Shown in pieces: positions 18,001 to 27,166 of a stretch of 64,000 nt of DNA. Under the pieces are notes generated by a model that saw only the letters and a list, made by a program, of their open reading frames with translations, searched no databases and was not told where the DNA came from. The number at the start of each line of letters is the position of its first letter. The stretch's first letter is position 1. This DNA comes from Tritrichomonas musculus (lineage: Eukaryota > Parabasalia > Tritrichomonadida > Tritrichomonadidae), in the NCBI GenBank assembly GCA_039105265.1, contig JAPFFF010000015.1, positions 3,038,001 through 3,102,000 on the forward strand. The letters are read 5' to 3'. The translations under genes and the position numbers were made by a program.

Positions 18001-18276
18001 AAACTCATTGCACTTGGTAAAAAGAGCTACCTCGATATCTTGGTTGATGAACAAGGAAATGAAGGATATCATATTAGACTCAAAGGAATTCCAAAACAAG
18101 TTATTCTCAACAAGTGCAAAAGGATGGATATCTCAGTTGAAGAGCTTTTTGAAAGAATGCATGAAGGAGAAAGTATGACATTTGATTTGTTGGATGGTTC
18201 GAATGCATTCAGGAAGTCAAAGACATTTCAACAAACCAACTTACCTAAATTTGCACGTACTCTTAGGTTTACTTAG
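15001..18276 (+). CDS. POLB: Maverick protein-primed DNA polymerase B
   Basis: This is the element's replicative polymerase, which copies DNA from a protein-primed terminus at the inverted repeats. Exonuclease motifs are visible at D-F-E (about residue 425) and F-H-N-L-K-Y-D (about 475). Polymerase motif A is D-F-D-A-V-S-L-Y-P-S (about 711-720), motif B L-L-L-N-S-I-Y-G-K (about 854-862), and motif C Y-Q-D-T-D-S (about 948-953). The N-terminal 330 residues hold a segment with N-C-F-V-Y-A-C and K-D-H-Y-M-L that resembles an OTU-like cysteine protease. The frame opens at 14959 through a T-tract; Met at 14992 or 15001 is likelier, giving about 1091 residues, usual for the family. The stop overlaps the convergent gene at 18269 by 8 bp. 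Confidence 0.93.
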   Translation: MNKDIEDNFLDAIGDVYADTKSQFRREYNRRAKQYQKKDKFKEEMRKLMIPAGQGIGFATDINQDEDKRYAFTEALRQIHKKKNVGRPIVKAIALDGTYKYFTLSDKHNIESTLGHITGELDLSEDQSDTNPYISNMFIPVRYEVQFIDMNKTNDGVHFRTKMQDMDTHEIYDDEVEIDEDYRNTPEGSFFPYINLSPIDLSTYQIFHEVRKENYRDNCFVYACIQSGVFTDDEIDDLRFFVQTRAIPNNKIEEVAKKFKCNFSIIRIVEQPDKYKYETRINTRKKKWSVDFKREVNLILFKDHYMLNRKIPCTLFYLQHYEELDRTFAYMPFDKRCMIARLEKNGKTVKDYKHEGIKPITFFQKMFELHLFEEIKACEMDIINTTEYEHVNDYVSLEYNAEQSTRLIENNKKKQNTWSRIYYSDFETNSTVSPHIPYLNCTIFRDGANIHKISIQGEDCGQKLLNYLWSGSLTYFHNLKYDACFFINTPGWDTQITERSGTVLQIIMTLFEEGTRKVKKRLTFRNSYSIIPQALSKFATMFNLNVHKEVMAYKLYTQENIQRRIVDATEFQQQYIDENADKLSKAQLDANCKQIIENAKIANCYNDGKIDIIKYAIFYCFKDCIVLMKGMEKFNEDLKAVFKETKTDMYGVHDFISISAIGYCFAKKYGCFDGCYELSGKCQDFIQRCVSGGRTMTAGNEKQYIEGKIQDFDAVSLYPSAMYVMDGIPLGRPKVIPQGTTHEQLMQYDTFFIEVNIKKLECKSKEPYKFGQVFTRNEAGSKIFGNFLVDHYYIDKVGLMDLFEFYDVEYELIRGYYFDEGFNKKINEFIEKLFNLRASYKKQKNPLEQTIKLLLNSIYGKSILKATKTETKTVPKSQLYKYLWRNYNFIKEVVEDANIDKCYVKKLKPINDHFNLPQFGASVLSWSKHLMNRVMATAEQAGIPIFYQDTDSMHVLEKDVPRIADLFQFKYHQPLIGKNMCQFHNDFDEFEGSQGEIHSRKLIALGKKSYLDILVDEQGNEGYHIRLKGIPKQVILNKCKRMDISVEELFERMHEGESMTFDLLDGSNAFRKSKTFQQTNLPKFARTLRFT

Positions 18277-19009
18277 TTATAACATCATTGATATCAGTCG
18301 AGTTAGATGGTTTAATTTTGATAGTTATGAACAAAGGACTTTTTAACAATATCGGCTGGTATTGAAAATCTACTAAACTTAATTCTAAAAACTTTAATGA
18401 ATCTGTAAATGTTTTTATTTTTAAAGGCTTACCCTCAGTCTCGAAATCATAGATAAGTGGTTTCTTATCTACAGTGAAGGTATTTATTGTACCAATAACT
18501 GAAGGTGTATATTGTTGTTCACCTATATTCGAGTATATGGCATTACCTTGTAGAGATACTAGATACAACTTAGTATGATTTAATATTGGTATATCTTTTA
18601 TTATATAGGTTGTATTAGCAGGTAACTCTAAAGGCAATGGAGTATTATAAAGACCAGTTACTAATGCAGCTCGATGAGTTAAAGACGTAATGGTAGTCTT
18701 CATTGTGGTTTTTATTTGGAATGTTCTTGTTTCTTGTTTATACTCCCATTGAAACCAAGACATTAAATTTAATACCGATTGTAATTCTTTGATTGTATAA
18801 GAAAATTTAGGAGTTCGAAAATAGGCTTTAATAGGTACTGAATCACTTGACATCTCAATATAATCTTCATCATTGGTTAACAGAATATTACTCAAGGTGC
18901 TTAATGAAGATACATAATACTTGACATATTTACACTTCCAAGGTATATCTAAATTAACTGATACCTTATTATATTCATCTGCATTTGTGCTTTGTACTGA
19001 TACTAGCAT
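18269..19009 (-). CDS. Maverick minor capsid (penton-like) candidate
   Basis: The 246-residue protein has a strongly beta-like pattern of alternating hydrophobic residues throughout, and ends with L-E-L-S-L-V-D-F-Q-Y-Q-P-I-L-L. This recalls the D-x-x-x-x-P-I-x-L closing strand of the single jelly-roll minor capsid protein of Polintons, which forms the vertices of the shell. Size fits that family (about 200-300). It is convergent with the polymerase (8-bp overlap) and shares a 16-bp spacer with the giant gene at 19026. The call rests on size, fold impression and C-terminal pattern; a structural comparison would decide. Confidence 0.5.
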   Translation of the reverse strand: MLVSVQSTNADEYNKVSVNLDIPWKCKYVKYYVSSLSTLSNILLTNDEDYIEMSSDSVPIKAYFRTPKFSYTIKELQSVLNLMSWFQWEYKQETRTFQIKTTMKTTITSLTHRAALVTGLYNTPLPLELPANTTYIIKDIPILNHTKLYLVSLQGNAIYSNIGEQQYTPSVIGTINTFTVDKKPLIYDFETEGKPLKIKTFTDSLKFLELSLVDFQYQPILLKSPLFITIKIKPSNSTDINDVITK

Positions 19010-19025
19010 TTTATTATATCCTAAA
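19010..19025. promoter_or_regulatory. 16-bp bidirectional start spacer
   Basis: Only 16 bp separate the start codons of the minor-capsid candidate and the giant gene. Both starts are preceded by AAA, and the spacer contains TATAA/TTATA on both strands. The promoters of both genes must overlap each other or the opposite coding region. Confidence 0.5.
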
Positions 19026-22000
19026 ATGTCAATTAAAGTTTATTCTTTGTTATCAGGAGAAACAGAGAAGCTAAAAGACAAAGACATAGAGATAAGTGTT
19101 AATGATGAAAACAACATCGATATCATAAGAGGTGGAGACCCTAAAGATTATCCAAAATTCAGTTGCTTATATAATAAGGAAGAGATAGACATAAAATTGG
19201 TTAGTGACTATCTGGATAAAAATGGGCTCGAGTCTTTTGGTGCTCTTAACATTATGGGAGGTAAAGGTATATATACATGGAATACTGATGGTACACTAAC
19301 GACAAAAATACAATATTGTGCTAGTCTCAATAAACTATATGAAAGATTAAGAGACAGTGCTAAAAATTTAGAAGTCTTTTTAACCAAAATGAGGGAAGAT
19401 GTAGATTCTGGTATTGCACCCGGAGCTACCTTAAAATATTTCACTGGAGAGATAAGTGATAAAGATATAATAGAAGAAGAATATGATGTTAGTACATATA
19501 AGAAGTTAATAGAAGCATTAACAGCGAATCAAAAAGGTATGTTAGATGTTATGAATTTAATGATTCAAAATATAGATGAAGTTAATAATGCAATTGTTCC
19601 AAGTATCGATTGGAATACATTAAAGGACTTAAAAATAATTGTCGAACATGTAGATGAAACTACCAAAGCAATTACCTATGGAACAGATACAATAAAACCT
19701 AAAAACATGGAAACTATAATAAAAGAGTTAAGTACAAGTAATGATAATATATCAAAGTGGATAAAAAATAATACTGTTGATTTTACTGAGATTGAGCCCA
19801 TTAAATATGTAGATTTAAAAGTTAATGAAACTACTAATGAAACTATCTTTGATGTCAATGAGACAAAGATAAATAACATGAAAGACTTTGCTGAGAAAAC
19901 AAATACAACAGCTGCTAATATTACTAAATGGATAGATGCATTAAATGATCAAACCATAAGTTATGAGACTCTCTTGAACTTAACAGGTGGTAATACTTCC
20001 ATGTGCCTAATTAATAAAACAACTGGTGAACCAGAAATACATGAGGTTAAAATAGAAATTGATGAAACACCACCACCTACTCCAACACCTGAGCCAACTC
20101 CAGACCCTACACCTACACCTACGCCTACTCCAACTGAACCACCAAAAGAGTTAGTTAACAAAGAAGATATGGTTTATGTAATTCCTCCTATTGATGAATT
20201 AAAGAAACTCGAAGAATATACGATTCCAAAAATAATAGAACCAGAAGTACTCAAATTAACAGTATCCAAGTTTTGGTTATATAGTAAAGAGACAATAGGA
20301 TGGATAAAAGACTTATTGTATAATATCATTTCAACTACCCTATCTCTTGCTAAACAGCCTATTAAATTAACTTATAAAACAATTGCTTTTGCGACAAAAG
20401 AATTTATGAAGATTATATATAACTTATTTTATTTTATCTGGTATGGTATTGATAGTATTGTGGATATTGCATATGAAGCTGTTAAAGATAATGAAAAAGT
20501 GGGGGTAATCTTTTATATTGGAGGAGAAGATGCAGATGCTGACTTTAAGGATGTAGATTTGCATCAGGTCATTGATGAGATAAAAGAATTGACACCAAGA
20601 CTTAATAACAAAATTGATGAATTAAAGAATGAAGGAATTCGAATGATTAAAATAGCATATAGCTCATTTACATTATTTTGGAGCAACTTATGGCACTTCA
20701 TAGTTGATTTTATCATGAACTACCCGAATTTAGTTAATAATATTATACAGATAGGCGGAAATTGGATAGATGCTCAATTTTGGCAATATATAGGAGGTTA
20801 TTCTGATTTAATTCTGTATGTTTACGTAATACTTGTATATGCAATCGCTGGGGGTTTAGGCGTTGGGGCATTTTGTTTATGTGTAATTCTAATAGCTGCC
20901 CTTTTCGAACCAATAGGAAGAGGTGCCCAATGGATTGTAAATAAGATTACACGACATCCTCCTGCTCCTCATGCTCGTACACTTGAAGTTGATGATAATG
21001 ACGTTGTTAATACTGATGATGAAAATAGCTTTGATATTGTTGACCCTGATGGAAATAAAATTGTAATTGAGATTGATGATGATATATTAGAAGTATTTCG
21101 AAATCAATATAACTCATTGGTCTCCAAATATCAAACAATCTATGATGTTGTTCCCTCTACTCCATCAACTGACTCCAAGTATTTTACCTTGAAGGAATCA
21201 GACCAGTTATATTTATATAGACCATCTAAGACGTATGAAGAATCCAATTATTATTGTATGAGATGGGATATAGATAAAGATTATGACATACCACAAAATT
21301 TAGTATTTAGATTCAAAGACTATCTATTTGGTCATAACTGGGAATTAACATGGGATGGTAAAAATTGGACAGGAAATAATTGTCAAAACATGTGTACAGA
21401 AAAGATATCATACATGAACACAAATAACGGTGCTCCTGCTTTAACAATCAAACATAACGAAAGAATTGGGAGATGGATAAAAGGAACAATAAAGGAAGAT
21501 TTAACAGATGATGATAATTATGCTCATATCTTGAAAGATTATCTTACCAATTGGAGGGTTGTTAAGAAAGATGGAACCATATTAAGTGAAGGAATAACTG
21601 CAACTTTTGATTCAAGTGGTTCAGGTACTTTAACTCAAGATGGATATAAATATGAACAAGCTAGAATGTATGTTGATGCACCAAGTGGATTAAATGCAGA
21701 TGATGGATTATATGTTTATGCTGACCTAAATATTAATGGAAATATAACTGAATTAAAATGGGATTGTCATCCTACTCATTGTATTAATTCAGGTGTTATG
21801 CATACCTATGGGTCAAATCCTTGTCTCGAATCATTTAATTATCATCGAGAAAAAAGGCATTCCATTAAAATCATTGAAGGATTTAATCATAAGAACATTC
21901 GAATATATATAGAGAAAGAATTATTTGATTTTGATGTGAAAGTTAATCCATTCGATATAATTATTCAACAACAATTTTATGAAGTAGAGCCAGACCCAAG

Positions 22001-24293
22001 AAAATGCACTACCATATCGACAGATTATAATATTTATTCATCAAAGATTATATGGGCTGATAATATCATGACTATGCGTCGAGATTTAAATGTTGTTGGT
22101 GGAATCACAGATATATTAGCCTATGATTATGCTTTATTGAAACAGACAGTTGATAATCTAGTTGAACAAATGAGAATTCAAGCCATGTATAATGAATATA
22201 CTGATAGTATTAAACAAGGTGTAGCAGTTGCGAATAGTATATTAAATATTTTAGCAACAACAGTTTGTATTGCAAGTGCCCTTTCAACATTAAATATGTC
22301 CAATAACTCTGTAACTATTAATACATATCAAACAAGACCTTTCCCAGCAGGTCCAGGAGGAAATGGTGGAGGAGGTGGTGGTGGTGGTGGTGGTTATCCA
22401 GGTGATGGAGGTAGTGGCTTTCAAGGTAAGTTTTTGGTGAATGTTGATTTGAAGGCTGATAAGATGACTATGGAAAGATTTTTACCAATAACAACAACTG
22501 TTCAAAATCCTGTTGCTGGAGCTATTTCAACATTCTCAGCTACACAGGTTGTCCTTTCGACAACACATGCACTGACTCAGTTAGGAAATGCTATTGCTAC
22601 ACTTGGTTCGAATGTCTTACACTTCTTTAGGAATAGACCAGATACAAATGGAACTGAAACATTAAATATTAATTCATCCTCGATTACAATAACTGATAAT
22701 GATACTGATAATGCAACAAATACTATCACAACCACTGAGCAATCATTAGAGAGAACTCATAGAGAAGTTCAGCCACAGGTTGTTACAGATGAAACAGATG
22801 AGATTCGAACAGATATAACTGTACCACAGACTACAATGACAAATACAGCTTCAACTACGATTGCACTTAGGAATCAAGTTCCTGTTATCAATATATCTGG
22901 AATCCAGTATACCTTAGAAGATATTGCAGATATGACAAGAGCAGAACGAAATGCATTAGTTGCTAGTCATCCTGATATCTTACGTATCCAATATCATGGA
23001 AGAGAGTGGTTTAATGTGTATGATTTGTTTTATAATGACCAACTCATTATCCATAATAATGTATTTCAACGAAGGACTCTAATAAGACCAGCTGATATTG
23101 AGATGACAGATAGAATACATAGAGCTACTGATAATAATTGGTCAATAGAATGGGAAGGAACAACATACACAGCGAGAGATATTGAACAATTATCTATGCA
23201 AGACAGATTAAATTTACCATTTGTACAAAATGGAGATATTGGATTAGAACCTTACTTGAATGACCAAACAATGGAAGCATGGATAAATATTATTGATCAT
23301 AGAGGAGAGACTATTGATCCAATTGTTGCTACTATTGATTATTCAGCACCAACTACAGCAAATATTAGTGGAGGTCAAGTACGATTTGTTGGAATAAATT
23401 CACAGATAGAAGTCAATGCAAATGGAGTTAGATATCAGCATTATGACCTTGTTGCCACAACAGATACTTGGACAGTACCAGGAACAACACCAGCAATAAC
23501 AGCAAGAATGATAGAACAAATGAGTGATGAACAAAGAGGAGAACTAATGGATAATATTTATTCTCATGGTAATCTTTTAGCTTTTAATGACACATTAGAT
23601 GAAACAACTGGTGAAGAAATAACACAAGTACTATATAATGGAAATGTAGTTGCTACAATAGATAGAAGAAGACTACATGTAATTAATATTGTGAATGGAG
23701 TGATAGAAATGTACCAACAAGATGGTGTTATAAGTGCAACTACTCAAGTTATTATGGGAGCAGTAGGTTATGTTGCTAGAAGGTTCTTACATGGTCAATG
23801 GCAGTTTGTTAGACATCATCCTGGTGATGCAGCAGCTATAGCAGGAGTAGCAGCAGAAGCATATGTAGCAAATAGAATAGGATTATTTAATATTCCAAGT
23901 TGGTTCCGTCGTAATGATAACCCAGAGACATTAGCAGAGGAAGATGTATTAGAAAAGATTCTTGCATGGGCATATCATGAAGAAACAGATGATGAACCTG
24001 AACTTGAAATAACAATGAAGGATGCTGATAAGATGATGGTTTCATTTGATACATGTATTAATATTGCAAAGACATATCGCGATACTTTAAAGGGTACAAT
24101 AGCATTCATGTGCGAGAAAATCAAAGAGCTTGAAAATAAGTCAAGTACAAAACATCCATTAGAAGATATAGATATGACTGCTTATATTACTAAAGTAGAA
24201 GTGAAGGAAATGATAGACCAGAAGGATGCATATATTGATACTCTTGAGGCAAGACTTGCAGCACTTGAAGCTAAATGCGCTAACATCGAATGA
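19026..24293 (+). CDS. Maverick giant surface-type protein (paralog 1)
   Basis: A 1755-residue protein of unrecognised family. In order it has an acidic N-terminal region and a Pro-Thr repeat (about 348-372). Hydrophobic helices follow near 468-485 and 549-572, then a strong membrane-like pair near 593-630. A globular block (about 700-1040) is shared with the next gene, including Y-L-F-G-H-N-W-E-L-T-W-D-G and I-I-Q-Q-Q-F-Y-E-V. Another hydrophobic helix lies near 1065-1090, a poly-Gly linker near 1108-1126, and a C-terminal coiled coil. The shared block, linkers and coiled-coil end suggest an adhesive or fibre-like virion surface protein; this is inference. I chose the Met at 19026 (CCTAAA before ATG) because the longer frame would run into the divergent gene. 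Confidence 0.7.
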   Translation: MSIKVYSLLSGETEKLKDKDIEISVNDENNIDIIRGGDPKDYPKFSCLYNKEEIDIKLVSDYLDKNGLESFGALNIMGGKGIYTWNTDGTLTTKIQYCASLNKLYERLRDSAKNLEVFLTKMREDVDSGIAPGATLKYFTGEISDKDIIEEEYDVSTYKKLIEALTANQKGMLDVMNLMIQNIDEVNNAIVPSIDWNTLKDLKIIVEHVDETTKAITYGTDTIKPKNMETIIKELSTSNDNISKWIKNNTVDFTEIEPIKYVDLKVNETTNETIFDVNETKINNMKDFAEKTNTTAANITKWIDALNDQTISYETLLNLTGGNTSMCLINKTTGEPEIHEVKIEIDETPPPTPTPEPTPDPTPTPTPTPTEPPKELVNKEDMVYVIPPIDELKKLEEYTIPKIIEPEVLKLTVSKFWLYSKETIGWIKDLLYNIISTTLSLAKQPIKLTYKTIAFATKEFMKIIYNLFYFIWYGIDSIVDIAYEAVKDNEKVGVIFYIGGEDADADFKDVDLHQVIDEIKELTPRLNNKIDELKNEGIRMIKIAYSSFTLFWSNLWHFIVDFIMNYPNLVNNIIQIGGNWIDAQFWQYIGGYSDLILYVYVILVYAIAGGLGVGAFCLCVILIAALFEPIGRGAQWIVNKITRHPPAPHARTLEVDDNDVVNTDDENSFDIVDPDGNKIVIEIDDDILEVFRNQYNSLVSKYQTIYDVVPSTPSTDSKYFTLKESDQLYLYRPSKTYEESNYYCMRWDIDKDYDIPQNLVFRFKDYLFGHNWELTWDGKNWTGNNCQNMCTEKISYMNTNNGAPALTIKHNERIGRWIKGTIKEDLTDDDNYAHILKDYLTNWRVVKKDGTILSEGITATFDSSGSGTLTQDGYKYEQARMYVDAPSGLNADDGLYVYADLNINGNITELKWDCHPTHCINSGVMHTYGSNPCLESFNYHREKRHSIKIIEGFNHKNIRIYIEKELFDFDVKVNPFDIIIQQQFYEVEPDPRKCTTISTDYNIYSSKIIWADNIMTMRRDLNVVGGITDILAYDYALLKQTVDNLVEQMRIQAMYNEYTDSIKQGVAVANSILNILATTVCIASALSTLNMSNNSVTINTYQTRPFPAGPGGNGGGGGGGGGGYPGDGGSGFQGKFLVNVDLKADKMTMERFLPITTTVQNPVAGAISTFSATQVVLSTTHALTQLGNAIATLGSNVLHFFRNRPDTNGTETLNINSSSITITDNDTDNATNTITTTEQSLERTHREVQPQVVTDETDEIRTDITVPQTTMTNTASTTIALRNQVPVINISGIQYTLEDIADMTRAERNALVASHPDILRIQYHGREWFNVYDLFYNDQLIIHNNVFQRRTLIRPADIEMTDRIHRATDNNWSIEWEGTTYTARDIEQLSMQDRLNLPFVQNGDIGLEPYLNDQTMEAWINIIDHRGETIDPIVATIDYSAPTTANISGGQVRFVGINSQIEVNANGVRYQHYDLVATTDTWTVPGTTPAITARMIEQMSDEQRGELMDNIYSHGNLLAFNDTLDETTGEEITQVLYNGNVVATIDRRRLHVINIVNGVIEMYQQDGVISATTQVIMGAVGYVARRFLHGQWQFVRHHPGDAAAIAGVAAEAYVANRIGLFNIPSWFRRNDNPETLAEEDVLEKILAWAYHEETDDEPELEITMKDADKMMVSFDTCINIAKTYRDTLKGTIAFMCEKIKELENKSSTKHPLEDIDMTAYITKVEVKEMIDQKDAYIDTLEARLAALEAKCANIE

Positions 24294-24312
24294 GAAGTTT
24301 TATTTAACTAAA

Positions 24313-26934
24313 ATGAGTGATACTACTACAAGATTTAAAGGAGATATACAGTTTAAGATAGGGGATGCTACTCGAAAAGGTAGCCAGTTATTAACCTTGG
24401 GTGACTTAGATAACTATGTACAGACAGGTCATTTATTTAATGAGGTCGAAGGTTTACCAGAAGTTGATATTAAAAATAAAAATATACAGTATGTATCATT
24501 TGAGTCTTCAACAACAACTTACAATATCCTTAAGTTTGTTAATTTGCCTGAAGACTTCATGAATAAGCTCAACGAAATAAAAACCCAGACTAATATATTT
24601 AAGATAGTATTGAGGAAGAATATAGTATATGATACAAGTGGTAATTTAGTCAAGGAGTTCTACATATATGTTAAGGATGGTCAAGTATATTCTCCTTTGA
24701 TAACTAAAAGTAGTAATGGATGCAGTATAAATAATAGTACCATTATGGGATATATGAATATAGCTTTTGATAGTAAACTAGACTTCAACCCATATACCTT
24801 GTGGCTGAATGGGGAGTTGAGCATAATGAATGAATATATAACTGATTCTTTACAGACAGAGAAGGCAATAAAGTGTTCTATAATAAAAGCTGATAATGCA
24901 TTAAGTTTACGTAAAAGCGATGTACTATACTTATATAAGCCTACATCAACTAGTCAGGTTGAGATCGATAACAAGAAATATTGGTTACTTCAATGGAACA
25001 TAGATACAGGATATACTATACCTAATGACTTAGAGTTTAGGTTTAATGAGTATTGTTTTGGTAATAAGTGGTTTTTATCATGGGATGGTACAAAATGGGT
25101 AGGTGATAACATACAAGGTCATATCAATGGTAGATTAGTTAATGGATTAAATAAGGAGAATGAGTATGGTGAAGATGGTACCTACATACAAGTCAAGAGG
25201 AGTGAGAGGAACATGAAACTGATTAATAAGCCTAATGACTACTCTCCTGATAACCTACTACATTACATGATTCATGGAGGTAAGTGCAAAATAGACTGTT
25301 TTGTAAAATTAAAGACAGGGGAGATAGAACCTTTTTCGAAATATGGTCTAGGATATCAAACAAGTCAAGGAGGTACAAAAGATGGATATGATATTGAAGC
25401 AATAAGGTGCTATAAGATGAATAATGCGACTAATAAATTAGAAACTAGTGCTATTGATGAACTCTACCTTGATATTACCCTTGAAGGTTCTAAAAATGCA
25501 AATAGGTTCTCAGTTCGACCTACTGGAAAAGAAGGTAATGGAGGAGACAAGGTATGGTTGTTCTTACATGGTGTACTTGATTCATGTGAAAAGCTTGAAT
25601 ATACATATGCAGCTTCGACTACTAATGACTCAAGGGATATTAAGATATATTTAGCTGATGAATATGTTGACCCAATAGATGAGGTTCATTGGGATTCAAC
25701 TACTAACCCATTCGAGTATATCATTAAGCAGCAATTTTATGAAGTATCCCCAAATCCTAATGGGGCAACAACCTTATATACTGATTATAATATTACCTCC
25801 TCTAAGATAATTACTGCTGATAATATTACTACTATGAGGAGTGATTTAAACTTAGTTACCAACAATGTAGATGTTATTAGCTATGATGTTAACGAAATGA
25901 ACACTGTTATGGAAAGCTTAAAAGGTAGAGTATCAAGGACTGAACAAGTTACTCAACATCTGGAGGATGATGTAGATAATTTGCGTATAGTCTCATGGAC
26001 TGCATTAGCTTTTGGAGTTGCAGGTACTGCTGGATCAATAGGTTCTATTGGTATGCAGCTATTTCCAGATGGTATAAGCTTTCCTACCATAAAAGGTGGA
26101 GGATTCCTTAAAAGGTTATTCTCTCATAAGTCAACCAAAGGTATGAGTGATTTGGTTAGAAATAGCATTAACTTCATGTCAGGTACTACAGCAAGAAGCA
26201 TAACCAAAGATATAACACCTATAATTACCTGGTGTGAGGAAGAGTATAAGCAACTAGATGAACTACCTTTTACTGATGAGAATGATAACCCTGATACTGG
26301 AACCTTGACATTAAGTGGTGCTATGGATATCAGCAATATGTTTAGGGACTCACTCAAGCCTTGTTTCAAGTTGTTAGCTGAGAAGGTCAATGAGCTAGAG
26401 GCTGAGTTTGATAATTACCCTACTGTGGATGAAGCTAATGAAGGTCTAGATGTACTTATACGTAGGATAGAGACATTAGAGGGTGAAAATATCGCATTAA
26501 AAGATACTATAGCAGCAATGGAAGCTAGGTTAACTGCATTAGAAGAGAAAAATGACCCAGATGGGGAATGGAAAGCATATTATACAGGATTTACTGATGT
26601 CACTGATGAATATAATAGGTATTTTCTATTCTCTTATTTTACAAGTGAGAAACACATAATTATTGATAATATAGATAATGATCCAACAGGTGATAATGAA
26701 CCTGTTCCAGATGGGGAGTACTTATTGATATTCAAGGACAAGACTCAAAAGCTACATTTTATTAGATTTATATCAACTGAATGGTCTGACCCTCAACAAA
26801 TAAAATCATATTTGGATGAAATATACTTTAAAGACGCTAACCCACCTTCTGGTGCTTATGATATATATAATATTGAGTTAGATTGTGATACCTGTTCTAT
26901 GATTTGTTTCGATGCTATATATATGAAGAAATAG
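24313..26934 (+). CDS. Maverick large surface-type protein (paralog 2)
   Basis: An 873-residue paralog of the preceding gene. Matching blocks are S-D-V-L-Y-L-Y-K-P (about 205), C-F-G-N-K-W-F-L-S-W-D-G (about 250), and N-P-F-E-Y-I-I-K-Q-Q-F-Y-E-V near 470, followed by T-D-Y-N-I and A-D-N-I-T-T-M-R. Downstream come a coiled segment, a small hydrophobic stretch (about 560-590), a second coiled coil (about 700-755) and a C-terminal domain of about 120 residues. It lacks the large N-terminal and membrane-spanning part of paralog 1. Start at 24313 follows AACTAAA. The stop codon touches the right terminal repeat, so this is the last gene of the element. Confidence 0.7.
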   Translation: MSDTTTRFKGDIQFKIGDATRKGSQLLTLGDLDNYVQTGHLFNEVEGLPEVDIKNKNIQYVSFESSTTTYNILKFVNLPEDFMNKLNEIKTQTNIFKIVLRKNIVYDTSGNLVKEFYIYVKDGQVYSPLITKSSNGCSINNSTIMGYMNIAFDSKLDFNPYTLWLNGELSIMNEYITDSLQTEKAIKCSIIKADNALSLRKSDVLYLYKPTSTSQVEIDNKKYWLLQWNIDTGYTIPNDLEFRFNEYCFGNKWFLSWDGTKWVGDNIQGHINGRLVNGLNKENEYGEDGTYIQVKRSERNMKLINKPNDYSPDNLLHYMIHGGKCKIDCFVKLKTGEIEPFSKYGLGYQTSQGGTKDGYDIEAIRCYKMNNATNKLETSAIDELYLDITLEGSKNANRFSVRPTGKEGNGGDKVWLFLHGVLDSCEKLEYTYAASTTNDSRDIKIYLADEYVDPIDEVHWDSTTNPFEYIIKQQFYEVSPNPNGATTLYTDYNITSSKIITADNITTMRSDLNLVTNNVDVISYDVNEMNTVMESLKGRVSRTEQVTQHLEDDVDNLRIVSWTALAFGVAGTAGSIGSIGMQLFPDGISFPTIKGGGFLKRLFSHKSTKGMSDLVRNSINFMSGTTARSITKDITPIITWCEEEYKQLDELPFTDENDNPDTGTLTLSGAMDISNMFRDSLKPCFKLLAEKVNELEAEFDNYPTVDEANEGLDVLIRRIETLEGENIALKDTIAAMEARLTALEEKNDPDGEWKAYYTGFTDVTDEYNRYFLFSYFTSEKHIIIDNIDNDPTGDNEPVPDGEYLLIFKDKTQKLHFIRFISTEWSDPQQIKSYLDEIYFKDANPPSGAYDIYNIELDCDTCSMICFDAIYMKK

Positions 26935-27166
26935 GTACGAGATTCTCGGGGCAGGTACCTGTGCCGTTTCATAGATGGGCGGTTGTGGGGTGGGGTACCT
27001 GTGCCGTTTCATTGATGGGGAGCAGTAGTGAGAACAAGAATATTTTTTTCTTTTCTTTTCTTTTTTCTTTTTTTTCTTTTTCTTTTCTTTTCTTTTTCTT
27101 TTATGACGAGTTCGTGTTGACGCTTGGGGTGCCAGCCCCAGCGGAAACCGACTCGTATATACTACT
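26933..27166 (-). repeat. Right terminal inverted repeat of Maverick
   Basis: The 234-bp inverted partner of 1571-1908. It has the same outer ~65 bp, GC-rich hairpin, A-rich tract (here a T/C-rich run on the plus strand near 27035-27105) and inner boundary, but only two copies of the ATCTATGAAACGGCACAGG-centred unit against four at the left. Unequal copy number at the two ends shows that the tandem units expand or contract independently. Confidence 0.92.

Larger units (their letters stand above)
1571..27166. mobile_element. Maverick/Polinton, about 25.6 kb, looks whole
   Basis: The element is bounded by long terminal inverted repeats that both start AGTAGTATATACGAG when read inward. It carries the full Polinton hallmark set: retroviral-type integrase, protein-primed family B DNA polymerase, Ulp1/adenain-like protease, FtsK/HerA-type packaging ATPase and a large protein in the major-capsid position, plus a jelly-roll-like minor-capsid candidate. 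About 20 genes are open, so it looks whole, with no evident breaks in the hallmark genes. The ends are clearly alike but not identical, and differ in the copy number of an internal repeat, which suggests a fairly recent, not brand-new, insertion. No perfect 6-bp target duplication, usual for the family, was found at the ends. Mavericks fill a large share of the T. vaginalis genome, so its presence fits the host assignment. Confidence 0.93.
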
